A DNA stretch of 38,604 bases, from the NCBI GenBank assembly GCA_018675335.1, contig JABGYH010000008.1:1-38604 (forward strand), written 5' to 3'. Source of the stretch: Candidatus Woesearchaeota archaeon. Lineage in GTDB: Archaea > Nanobdellota > Nanobdellia > Woesearchaeales > UBA11576. How positions within the stretch are numbered: position 1 is the stretch's first letter; every line of letters starts with the position of its first letter. The position numbers and the translations under genes are program-made. The notes under the pieces are model-generated. The model was not told the origin of the DNA, did no database searches, and worked only from the letters and a program-made list of their open reading frames with translations. This document shows positions 26,877-34,115 of the stretch, piece by piece.

Positions 26877-27182
26877 TTATTTAGAATTAATATTTAATGA
26901 TTTAATGTGTTTTATGAACTCAGTAGCAGACATATTTTCCAATCCTACGAATAAACTCTTATCCAGGAAAGGGTTTCCTTCTTGTTTTTTCGAATAAGGA
27001 TAACCAAGTCGAAATATCCAAGAACGACACTGAGTACTGCTGCACGCACGTATTTCCGCCCTATTACCACAAACACAATCAAAACATCTTAATCTATGTG
27101 CTTTAGTAGCAGAAATGCGAGGGACCGCACTCTTTCCAGAACTTGGCTCAGAGTGCGGCACAGTAGAAGGTGTTTCAGACAT
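26877..27182 (-). CDS. Phage-type zinc-binding protein (101 aa)
   Basis: The core KAHRLRCFDCVCGNRAEIRAC and TQCRSWIFRLGY follows the pattern C-x2-C ... ExRxC-x4-C-x-x-(W/Y)-x-(Y/F)-R-x-G. This pattern recurs in small zinc-binding proteins encoded by many tailed phages. The ligands would be C33, C36, C47 and C52. The N terminus is Ser/Pro-rich and disordered; the C terminus is helical. I use ATG 27182, with a GAGGT element about 11 nt upstream, rather than the TTG 9 nt before it. It overlaps the stop of the 52-aa gene by 8 nt, so the two form a translationally coupled pair. Its presence supports a viral or mobile history for the element. Confidence 0.6.
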   Translation of the reverse strand: MSETPSTVPHSEPSSGKSAVPRISATKAHRLRCFDCVCGNRAEIRACSSTQCRSWIFRLGYPYSKKQEGNPFLDKSLFVGLENMSATEFIKHIKSLNINSK

Positions 27183-27333
27183 TCGAATCAACCTCGCAAC
27201 AACCCCTTAAAAAAATTTGTAGAAAAAAAGAACCATCAGAATCATTAATTTTCTTAATAACATACTCAGAAGGAGGAAAAATCTCTTCCAAACATAAATT
27301 CCCCAAACAAGATAATTTAATTTTTTCTTTCAT
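27175..27333 (-). CDS. Small coupled protein upstream of the zinc protein (52 aa)
   Basis: The frame starts MKEKIKLSCLGNLCLEEI and ends CCEVDSNV, overlapping the zinc-protein start by 8 nt. A longer frame to 27399 exists, but its extra N terminus is low-complexity Phe/Ser/Tyr. ATG 27333 has a TATA-like box (TATTATAATA, 27351-27360) about 23 nt upstream, so I use that start. A cysteine pair (C9, C14) and a late CC are the only notable residues. The family is unknown and an overlapping frame on the other strand competes, so confidence is modest. Confidence 0.4.
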   Translation of the reverse strand: MKEKIKLSCLGNLCLEEIFPPSEYVIKKINDSDGSFFLQIFLRGCCEVDSNV

Positions 27334-27362
27334 AAAAAAAGAAAATGTTATATTATAATAAA

Positions 27363-27378
27363 TAGAAAAGTATTTAAT
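27363..27378 (+). promoter_or_regulatory. BRE/TATA promoter of the 370-aa gene
   Basis: TAGAAAAGTATTTAAT shares GAAAAGTATTTAA with the giant surface-gene promoter and is centred about 27 nt before ATG 27402. It is back to back with the minus-strand promoter of the 52-aa gene. Confidence 0.5.
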
Positions 27379-27401
27379 TGAAAAAGACGACATAAACAAA
27401 T

Positions 27402-28514
27402 ATGAGTGTTTCAGACCCTAAACTCCAAAACAAAGAAAAAATAAAGAAATATGTTAATTTAAAAATTACAAATCTTAATGACTTAATAATAAATTTTAAA
27501 CGCGAAAATAAAATCATAAAAGAAAGAAATAAAATTGAAAAAATACTTTTAACTTGCATAAATAATTATTTGACATATAAACACAAATTTAAATTAAAAA
27601 CCCAAATAACTCATTTTAATCAATTTAGAAAAAAAGGTGCTTTGAGCTTTTTACAAATCTATGAATCCACAAAAGAAATAACAAAACTAAATTTTCAAGA
27701 ATACTGCCAAATAATACAACAATTACTAACACAAAACCTAATAAAATTTAGAACCGACAAAGAAGAAGTATTTAAACAAACAATACTAAACAAAATTTCT
27801 TACTTACACCCTAACAACCCACAAGAAATTTTTATTGGAAATAAAATACCCCTAATTTGGTTTACTTCAAAAGGTGCAGATGAAGATAAAAAATATTTAT
27901 CTAGTATTTTAATAAAATTAAATAAAACTAAAGAAATAGGTTTTTTTAATTACTCTGAAGACTTATTTGAGAGATTCCATTTGAATAAAATATTTTGGGA
28001 TCCATCTAGAAAAGGATCGCCTAAAAAAATTAGATATTATTTTCCCACCCCACTCAGAGCACAAATAATGAATAAACTAGATAAAATTCATAAAAAAAGT
28101 GCTCCATTTCTTACAGCTGTAAATAATAATTTAATTAAAACTAATCTTAAAGTAATTGATATATTTTTAAATATTATTTGTGCAGAACTGTTTTTTGTAA
28201 ACAAAACGTCATCAATTAAACGACAGTTGAATGATTTAACTGAACAATCAACATTTTTGAAAAACTGTTTAGGAGAATTATACAAGAAAAGAAAATTTCA
28301 GTATTTAATCCAGAGAGAAAATTTTAACATGCACTTATTAAATTATTATCTGAAAGATTTAAAGAAAATATCAATATTAAAAAATGATGAACTATTGGCA
28401 GCTAAGTTAAGGATGTTTAACAGAGAAATTAATTTTTTTGCGTTGTTTGAAGCGCAGTTTACAGAAATTTATGAGATAATTAAAAAGGACATGGGCTTAA
28501 GGAATTATTTCTAA
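27402..28514 (+). CDS. Unrecognised Lys/Asn/Ile-rich protein (370 aa)
   Basis: I recognise no family. The protein is basic and helical throughout, with no membrane segment, cysteine cluster or nucleotide-binding motif. An early stretch (about 70-130, FNQFRKKGALSFLQIYESTKEITKLNFQEYCQIIQQLL split over two helices) could be a winged-helix-like DNA-binding region. A later segment (IFWDPSRKGSPKKIRYYFPTP) is the most distinctive part. It lies between the zinc-protein pair and the helicase and is convergent with the helicase. A replication or regulatory role for the element is possible by position only. Confidence 0.55.
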   Translation: MSVSDPKLQNKEKIKKYVNLKITNLNDLIINFKRENKIIKERNKIEKILLTCINNYLTYKHKFKLKTQITHFNQFRKKGALSFLQIYESTKEITKLNFQEYCQIIQQLLTQNLIKFRTDKEEVFKQTILNKISYLHPNNPQEIFIGNKIPLIWFTSKGADEDKKYLSSILIKLNKTKEIGFFNYSEDLFERFHLNKIFWDPSRKGSPKKIRYYFPTPLRAQIMNKLDKIHKKSAPFLTAVNNNLIKTNLKVIDIFLNIICAELFFVNKTSSIKRQLNDLTEQSTFLKNCLGELYKKRKFQYLIQRENFNMHLLNYYLKDLKKISILKNDELLAAKLRMFNREINFFALFEAQFTEIYEIIKKDMGLRNYF

Positions 28515-28552
28515 TTTTTTGTCCCTTTAATATTGAAACTTGCAAGCTCATT

Positions 28553-28581
28553 ATGATTTTTGTTTTTCAACAAAAAATCAT
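28553..28581. terminator. Hairpin between convergent genes
   Basis: ATGATTTTTGTT and AACAAAAAATCAT form a long stem with one bulge around a 4-nt loop, 38 bp after the 370-aa gene and 52 bp after the helicase gene on the opposite strand. It is well placed as a bidirectional terminator. Confidence 0.5.
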
Positions 28582-28633
28582 ATGGCTCGCGCGTAACTAA
28601 AAGCAGTTAAGGGCCAAAAAAAGATATTAAGTA

Positions 28634-30994
28634 TCAAGTGAAATCAAAAAAATTTATTGGTTTTGGCGGTTCTAAGTATTCAGCTATTTCAGTTAAAAAA
28701 AGAGATTTGCTATTTTTGTTAGTGTAAATGTATAAGAATTCTTTGCTTCGGGTTAGTGCTACGTAAAACAAGCGTCTTTCTTCTTCGAAACTTTCTTGGT
28801 TTCTCGGGTTTTTAGCAATTGCTAAAACTGAGTCATTTTCTATTTCACAGGGAAAGCCATAAGTTCCAGAAATTACATCTATTAAAAAAACATGCTTTGC
28901 CTGGGTTCCTTTGGATTTATGCGCAGAATAAAATCTAATGCCTTTTTGTCTTTCTTTATTTGTGGGCAAGCCTTTTTTACTAAACACCTGTTTCATTTTT
29001 TTTAAATTTTTGTTAAATCTAGAAATAATTAAAATTTCTTCCGGTTTAACGCCTTTAGCTATTAGTGTTTTAATTTTTTTAAGTATATGACCAGTTTGCC
29101 GTTCAATCAAACAACTAAAATTTTCATTCAACTCAAATAATTCTGCTTTCCTAACTAATTTATTATGCGAAATAACTGTTTTTTTTATCTGATTAGAATT
29201 ATTTTTTATTAAATCGTTAGACATATCTACAATAGTTTTACTGCAACGATAATTCTTTGATAAATAAATAAGATCGGGATACTCAAAATATTCTTTAAAA
29301 TTAACAAAAAAATCAACTTCACTTCCTGCAAAATGATATATGCTTTGCCAATCATCACCCACACAAAATAGTTTAGTTTTTGATTCTGGATTAACAAAAC
29401 ATTTGATTAATTCTAATCTCTGTTTAGAAATGTCTTGAAACTCATCTACTAAAATATAATCATATTTGTTTAAAAAAAGAGATTTATTTGAGTTAACTAA
29501 GTCTGCTGCCTTGTTAATCATATCATTAAAATCAATTCTATTCTCTTTTTGAAGCAAATTTTCATATTTTGAGTATATTTCATTAGCTATTTTTGCAAAA
29601 GACTTTTGTCGCACATCATAATTAGTTGAATTAATACGGTTCGTTACTTTTTCAGGAGTTAATAAATTAGATTTTGCTAATTGAATAAAAGTATGAATAA
29701 GGCCTGAAAGTTTTTGTTTAGTTTCTTTAAACTCATATGTTTTTTCCACTAATTCTTTATAAGTTAACGTATTAAATAATATTTTATTATTATGTTTTAA
29801 TAAACGAATTTTGAGTTTTTTAAGAAGGCTATTTTGTTGACGTTCAAATTCATATGTTTGAATTAGAGTTTTAGAATGTTTATCGAACTGATTGCAAACC
29901 CAATCTTTTTTTAAATTATATTCTTCACTACTCATTGAAAACCATTCAGGCACTTCATATTTTTCGTTTAATCCCCAATGTTCTACATAAATATTTAAAT
30001 CTGGAATAAAAAAATCAGGCTCGTATTCTTTAAATTTAGGGTTAGAATCAGACCAAGTTACTTTAGGTTCGTATTCAAATTTAATATTGTGTTTAAATAA
30101 AAAATTGGCAATATCTCTTTCTGCAAGAGATTTAACTTTTACATTTGTTAAAGTAGCATATTTCTTTGATCTCATATACTCATAATATAGTTCTTTTTCT
30201 TTAAATTTTATATTTGCAGGATCTTCATATAAATGGTCTGAAATATAGTCTACAAATAATTTTTGAAACTCTTTATCAGCCAAACTAGAGTTAATCAAAT
30301 TATTTATTACTTCTTTAAATTTATAATCTGCATTATCTCCATTAAACAATAACTTGGGATGTTGTTTGGTTACTTCAGAAATAATGTTATTTCCAAATTT
30401 ATGAAATGTTGAAATATTTATGTCAATACCATATTCTTTTTTTAGTCTATTTTGCATTTCTTTAGCTGCAACGTTAGTAAATGCTAACGCAAGTATCTTT
30501 TCAGGCTTTATTGAATCTTTACGCCTGACTAAATATGCAATTTTAGAAATTAATACTTTAGTTTTTCCAGAGCCTGCACCCGCAATAACTAAACTATGCT
30601 TATCATCTTTTATTACTGCAGTTCTTTGATCTGAATCTAATGGATGATCTAACTTGTCATCATCACCAGCTAAAAATGTAGAGTATTCTTTTAATCTTTT
30701 TTTAATGAACTTAGAATTGTAATTTAATACGCCCTCATTAAATATATCTAAATCTAACCTTAGTGAATTTACTAAAGAATTTAAACTTAAATTCCAAAAA
30801 AGAAACCACTTAACTTTTGATTGACTTTTAATAGCTTTAGTTCGAAATAAAAAATTATTCTTCTCACCACATATTAAGTAAGTATCTTTTGATAAAAATG
30901 AATTCCAGTTTTGATTTAAGCTTGCCAACTTATCCCGTTGTTTAGATATTGCTATTTCGTTTAATTCAATTTTGTTTTTTAACCACTGCACCAA
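28634..30994 (-). CDS. UvrD/helicase IV-like SF1 helicase with inserted nuclease-like domain
   Basis: This 786-residue protein has the SF1A motifs in order: Walker A GAGSGKT (139-145), LAFTNVAAKEM, Walker B DEFQD (517-521), GDDWQSIYHFAG (546-557), NYRC, YSAHKSKGTQ and RRLFYVALTRS. The N-terminal 110 residues resemble the helicase IV (HelD) N domain. Residues ~285-385 are an insertion with ERDIANFLFKHNIKFEYEP, YEPDFFIPDLNIYVEHWG and WVCNQFDKHSKTLI. This has the layout of a PD-(D/E)XK nuclease fold: D327 in the PD strand and E338. It would unwind and perhaps cut DNA. The start is TTG 30994 or GTG 30991, with AGGTG 8 nt upstream. It follows the integrase by 24 nt and is probably co-transcribed with it. 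Confidence 0.85.
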   Translation of the reverse strand: MVQWLKNKIELNEIAISKQRDKLASLNQNWNSFLSKDTYLICGEKNNFLFRTKAIKSQSKVKWFLFWNLSLNSLVNSLRLDLDIFNEGVLNYNSKFIKKRLKEYSTFLAGDDDKLDHPLDSDQRTAVIKDDKHSLVIAGAGSGKTKVLISKIAYLVRRKDSIKPEKILALAFTNVAAKEMQNRLKKEYGIDINISTFHKFGNNIISEVTKQHPKLLFNGDNADYKFKEVINNLINSSLADKEFQKLFVDYISDHLYEDPANIKFKEKELYYEYMRSKKYATLTNVKVKSLAERDIANFLFKHNIKFEYEPKVTWSDSNPKFKEYEPDFFIPDLNIYVEHWGLNEKYEVPEWFSMSSEEYNLKKDWVCNQFDKHSKTLIQTYEFERQQNSLLKKLKIRLLKHNNKILFNTLTYKELVEKTYEFKETKQKLSGLIHTFIQLAKSNLLTPEKVTNRINSTNYDVRQKSFAKIANEIYSKYENLLQKENRIDFNDMINKAADLVNSNKSLFLNKYDYILVDEFQDISKQRLELIKCFVNPESKTKLFCVGDDWQSIYHFAGSEVDFFVNFKEYFEYPDLIYLSKNYRCSKTIVDMSNDLIKNNSNQIKKTVISHNKLVRKAELFELNENFSCLIERQTGHILKKIKTLIAKGVKPEEILIISRFNKNLKKMKQVFSKKGLPTNKERQKGIRFYSAHKSKGTQAKHVFLIDVISGTYGFPCEIENDSVLAIAKNPRNQESFEEERRLFYVALTRSKEFLYIYTNKNSKSLFLTEIAEYLEPPKPINFFDFT

Positions 30995-31018
30995 TTCTAA
31001 AACACCTTTTAAATATAA

Positions 31019-32275
31019 TTACTCCGTTAATGAAAGTAATTCTTTTTCTGATAAATTAATCTTATTAGTTTTTTTAGATAATAAATTTATGAATTTTTTC
31101 ATAACCTTACTTTGTTCATCAATAATTTCATTTTGTTTTTTCATTAATTTAACTTGTTTATTCATTTCTTCAACTTCTGTTTTTAAATCATCATTTCGTT
31201 TTGAATAAAGCTTTTCTCGATTTTCAAATTTCTCAAGTTTATCATGTAATTCTTCCAGCTCAAATTGACGAATTTTTGCTTTAGGTGCATGCGTATCAAT
31301 AGCTAAAAAATTAATATACTTATTAATCTCATCACTATTAGGTTTATGACCTAATCTTTTATTTACTTCATCAGTAGTCCATTTCTTCTTCAATAAATCA
31401 CAAGCCATTCCAGAACGTAAATCTTTCCAAGTAACTTTTTCACCATTAGGAATACATTTTTGTTCTGTCTTTTTAACAAACCTATCCAGAAATTGTTTCG
31501 CATTACGATATTCAAAGGGAAATAAATAATCTTGCGCACCCAAATTACTTAATTTTTTATCAATTAAATTCACAGTTTCAGTATAATTAGTAAGTTCACT
31601 CCTAGGAGTCCTACTTCGTTTAAGAATTTCACGTTTTAAATTAACCCTATACTCAGGTTCTTTAGTATTAGAATTTTTTTGCAAATAAAAATCACATTTT
31701 TTCAATTTTAGCAATGCATTAATACTTTCTCCAATATCCCATGCCAACCACAGCAACAACCTATGATCAAGCTTTGATGCAGCACCTTCAATCAGCTTAA
31801 ATTGTTTTTCAATTATGAATCTAACTTCTTTATTGCTTTTTTTAGTGTATTCTATAACTTGCTTGGCCAATTTCAATTTACCTGCAAGTTCAAATGGTTT
31901 ACTTTTAAAAACTCTACTGTAATAAGTAGTATTCAAATTTTCATAAGGTTTTCCATCCTTTCTTAAAATTTTACCATCTTCTAAATCATCATACACAGTC
32001 TGAATATCCTCTTTAGTTAATTGTTTCCAAGCCTTATTCTTAAACCAAGTATTCACAATTCTAAACTTATGCACGTACCCAGAAAGAGTTTTAAACGTAC
32101 TCGCATCTAAATTTCTCAATCCATTCATCCGTTTAAGTTTTTTTTCTTGCCAAACAAAAAACTCACCAAATAACTCACGATTACTTTTACAAATAGTCAC
32201 ATCACTCAATAATACTTTCTTACCATTCAAATACTGTTTTGCACGTTTTTCACGCTCTATCTCAATCTTATTCAC
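31019..32275 (-). CDS. Tyrosine-recombinase-like integrase with coiled-coil tail
   Basis: The 418 residues comprise an N-terminal SAM-like core-binding part (about 30-120), a catalytic part (about 165-325) and a C-terminal coiled coil (about 330-400). Catalytic elements visible are TWKDLRSG (R287), LGHKP (H310) and KYINF (Y320, the likely nucleophile). The first catalytic Arg is not where expected: the usual TGxRxSELLxL is DIGESINALLKL here (179-190). The start is GTG 32275, which lies about 26 nt after a very strong BRE/TATA box, so the mRNA is leaderless. The gene lies immediately inside the right attachment repeat, the normal place for the integrase of a tRNA-inserted element. Confidence 0.8.
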   Translation of the reverse strand: MNKIEIEREKRAKQYLNGKKVLLSDVTICKSNRELFGEFFVWQEKKLKRMNGLRNLDASTFKTLSGYVHKFRIVNTWFKNKAWKQLTKEDIQTVYDDLEDGKILRKDGKPYENLNTTYYSRVFKSKPFELAGKLKLAKQVIEYTKKSNKEVRFIIEKQFKLIEGAASKLDHRLLLWLAWDIGESINALLKLKKCDFYLQKNSNTKEPEYRVNLKREILKRSRTPRSELTNYTETVNLIDKKLSNLGAQDYLFPFEYRNAKQFLDRFVKKTEQKCIPNGEKVTWKDLRSGMACDLLKKKWTTDEVNKRLGHKPNSDEINKYINFLAIDTHAPKAKIRQFELEELHDKLEKFENREKLYSKRNDDLKTEVEEMNKQVKLMKKQNEIIDEQSKVMKKFINLLSKKTNKINLSEKELLSLTE

Positions 32276-32295
32276 TTAAATTAAAAAATATAACA

Positions 32296-32313
32296 AATAT
32301 ATAAACTTTCCGC
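32296..32313 (-). promoter_or_regulatory. BRE/TATA promoter of the integrase
   Basis: CGGAAAGTTTATATATTT read on the minus strand is among the best promoter matches in the window. It lies 29 bp inside the right attachment repeat, about 26 nt before the GTG start. Confidence 0.65.
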
Positions 32314-32333
32314 CCAATAGGGTGTCAAATATA

Positions 32334-32358
32334 TTCACCCTTGGCCGAGGGCGCTCAT
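32334..32358. repeat. Right attachment repeat (attR)
   Basis: This is the second copy of the tRNA-Asn 3' end: 17 bp identical (32342-32358) and 22 of 25 overall with 21055-21079. No complete tRNA surrounds it, so it is the element-generated copy. Confidence 0.85.
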
Positions 32359-32476
32359 TTTCTATATCAACGTTTTACAAGCACCAAGAAGTTAATCCTA
32401 AATTTATACCTTTCATTCTCTTTTTGTAAAAAAATAAGACAAATAGAATTATAACCCGTCCAGTCTCACCTAGCTA

Positions 32477-32845
32477 GTGAACAAAATGGCAATAAATTTA
32501 GAACAAGAAATTTTGAAAACAAATGCAGAAAAAGTACTAGAACGAATTAGGAATTTTGGTCTAGAAATTATAGATCCAACTTATCGAGATTTTGATCCCG
32601 AAATAAGAAAGGCACATGATTATGGATTAGAACATGGAATTTTTGATAAAACTGATGTTGAAAATGCAAGAAGATTGTATGAAGCTAGAAAAAATGAGCC
32701 CAAATCTCCTCCTGATGATTACCGCCAAAGATTAATTTCAAGAGTAAATAATAGTGGCGGATGGAGTTGTGGCTCTGATGCTAGACAAAAACTTGAAAGA
32801 TATGAAGAACGAAGACGAAAAGATATAGATGAAGGAAGTTGGTAA
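32477..32845 (+). CDS. Unrecognised charged protein (122 aa)
   Basis: This is a soluble, highly charged protein with helices at both ends and a Gly/Ser-rich patch (NNSGGWSCGSDARQK) near residue 95. There is one cysteine and no motif I recognise. GTG 32477 is used because a TATA-like GAATTATAACC lies about 25 nt upstream; ATG 32486, 9 nt later, is the alternative. It lies just outside the right attachment repeat, so before integration it would have been the first gene downstream of the tRNA. Confidence 0.5.
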   Translation: MNKMAINLEQEILKTNAEKVLERIRNFGLEIIDPTYRDFDPEIRKAHDYGLEHGIFDKTDVENARRLYEARKNEPKSPPDDYRQRLISRVNNSGGWSCGSDARQKLERYEERRRKDIDEGSW

Positions 32846-32893
32846 TAATTTAATCTCAAAAAATTTAAAAAAAATCTCACTTAGTTAAATTTC

Positions 32894-33280
32894 TTAATTA
32901 ACATCAAAATAATTTTTTGGAACTCTACATTTTTCAGCAACAACTGCACCATATTCAGACGTTAATTTATACTCACCAAACATGGGAAATTTCATAGAAT
33001 CACCACGACTAAGATTTAATTCTTTACCCCCTATTTGAACAGTAACTCTTCCTTTTTCAACAAATAAGGTTGTTTTTCCTACACATATGTGCTCATAAGC
33101 CATATCCCCTTGAACATATATTAAAGAATGAATGTCATTTCCAAATAATGCATTAGTCAACCCAGTTTGAATTACTGCTGCAGTCCCAGTTCTTTGAGAC
33201 ATACCAACTAACATATCTTCAATAGACGGATCTTGTGATTCACAAGCTTCATAATCTTCTGCAATTAATGTATCAACCAT
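32894..33280 (-). CDS. Cupin-like protein (128 aa)
   Basis: The C-terminal half (about 60-125) reads as a single small beta-barrel typical of cupins: LFVEKGRVTVQIGGKELNL, SRGDSMKFPMFGEYKLTS, then GAVVAEKCRVP. Classic metal-binding His residues of the cupin motif are not evident, so an enzymatic role is uncertain. I use ATG 33280. A strong minus-strand BRE/TATA box (GCGAAAACTTTATAAATTAG, around 33300-33319) is centred about 27 nt before it; the GTG at 33289 would lie upstream of the expected transcription start. Confidence 0.55.
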   Translation of the reverse strand: MVDTLIAEDYEACESQDPSIEDMLVGMSQRTGTAAVIQTGLTNALFGNDIHSLIYVQGDMAYEHICVGKTTLFVEKGRVTVQIGGKELNLSRGDSMKFPMFGEYKLTSEYGAVVAEKCRVPKNYFDVN

Positions 33281-33383
33281 ATTCACCACGAAATAGTAAC
33301 TAATTTATAAAGTTTTCGCTCTAAAATAAACAAATTTAGCACCACAAAATAAACCCCTCAAAAAACTAGAAAAAAATGTTAAA

Positions 33384-34031
33384 TTATGTCAATCCCTTCA
33401 AACTATTAAATGCTTTAATTGCATCCCGTTCATGAACAATGAAAATAACCTCAGTCATTGTTGAAATATTTTCATAACAATTAATGCCATCCCAAAATAA
33501 TTTACGAGTAACCTTCGCAATAATTCCTGGAGTGTACAAAAAATCTTTAGAAAAACTCATAGCTAAAGAAACAAGTTTTTTTTCAACATTAATTTTTTTA
33601 TCTCCTTTAAGCAATTCTAAAATTTGTTCACGATATTTATCACTAACAACAATTGTTACTTCATAATTTCCCTGAATGATATTAAGAGTTTCGCCCTTGT
33701 CTTGATTCACAAAACCATATATTTCTTTTAACTTAGATAAAATTGAAGGCGATTTCACAAAAGTCATATCACACAGACCAGTCTTTAAAGTTATTTCAGC
33801 ATCGAACTTAAATGGAACTTTAACACTCCCTAAAGTTTTAATTTTTTCTCTGTAACGCCTAAGTGCCATAACAATTGCCATATTCTTAACAGAACTCCCC
33901 AGCTCCCTTTCGATTTCAGGAGTTAAGTAATCTGCAAGATTAGGATAATTAACAATATCATTAGCTAAAGCTTCATACAATGTAGATCTAGATTCAATTA
34001 TTTTTTTAACAATATGACTTACAGTAGGCAT
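33384..34031 (-). CDS. ACT-domain regulatory protein (215 aa)
   Basis: The protein starts with a helix-turn-helix-like region (PTVSHIVKKIIESRSTLYEALANDIVNYPNL, in two helices) and a basic helix (MALRRYREKI). It ends with an ACT fold such as that of aspartate kinase (SFSKDFLYTPGIIAKVTRKL, then GINCYENISTMTEVIFIV, then DAIKAFNSLKGL). ACT domains bind amino acids, so it may be an amino-acid-responsive regulator. I use ATG 34031, about 26 nt after the TATA box CTATATAAAT (34053-34062) read on the minus strand; ATG 34040 would lie upstream of the likely transcription start. It is divergent from the KamA-like operon across about 84 bp, which makes it a candidate regulator of that operon. Confidence 0.65.
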   Translation of the reverse strand: MPTVSHIVKKIIESRSTLYEALANDIVNYPNLADYLTPEIERELGSSVKNMAIVMALRRYREKIKTLGSVKVPFKFDAEITLKTGLCDMTFVKSPSILSKLKEIYGFVNQDKGETLNIIQGNYEVTIVVSDKYREQILELLKGDKKINVEKKLVSLAMSFSKDFLYTPGIIAKVTRKLFWDGINCYENISTMTEVIFIVHERDAIKAFNSLKGLT

Positions 34032-34052
34032 AAAAAACATAAAATAACAGAA

Positions 34053-34095
34053 CTATATAAATTTTGTTATTATAATTACACAATGTTTTTATAAG
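34053..34095. promoter_or_regulatory. Divergent promoters of the ACT gene and KamA-like operon
   Basis: CTATATAAAT at 34053-34062 fits the minus-strand ACT gene (about 26 nt to ATG 34031). TTTTTATAAG at 34086-34095 fits the plus-strand operon (about 26 nt to ATG 34116). Both imply leaderless transcripts. The compact arrangement invites co-regulation. Confidence 0.55.
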
Positions 34096-34115
34096 AATTA
34101 TTCAACTTTCATTAC

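Larger units (their letters stand above)
21063..32358. mobile_element. 11.3-kb integrative element in tRNA-Asn
   Basis: The element is bounded by a direct repeat of the tRNA-Asn 3' end, with an integrase gene whose promoter lies just inside the right repeat. It carries about eleven genes. Nuclease-fold proteins dominate: degenerate endonuclease-like membrane protein, DUF2779-type fusion, membrane HNH, PD-(D/E)XK-like with HNH-associated repeats, and UvrD-like helicase with nuclease-like insert. A phage-type zinc protein, a 52-aa protein, a 76-aa protein and a 370-aa unknown complete it. No capsid, terminase or conjugation gene is seen, so it is not an obvious provirus or conjugative element. 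No clear replication initiator is visible; the helicase or the 370-aa protein are the only candidates. Confidence 0.8.

Noticed and set aside
27170-27358. Plus-strand 62-codon open frame overlapping the small minus-strand genes
   Set aside because: It has no promoter or ribosome binding site, and it lies opposite a coupled gene pair with better start signals.
21063-32358. Element as a provirus or conjugative element
   Set aside because: No capsid, portal, terminase, packaging ATPase, relaxase or type IV secretion gene is seen; only one zinc protein is phage-like.
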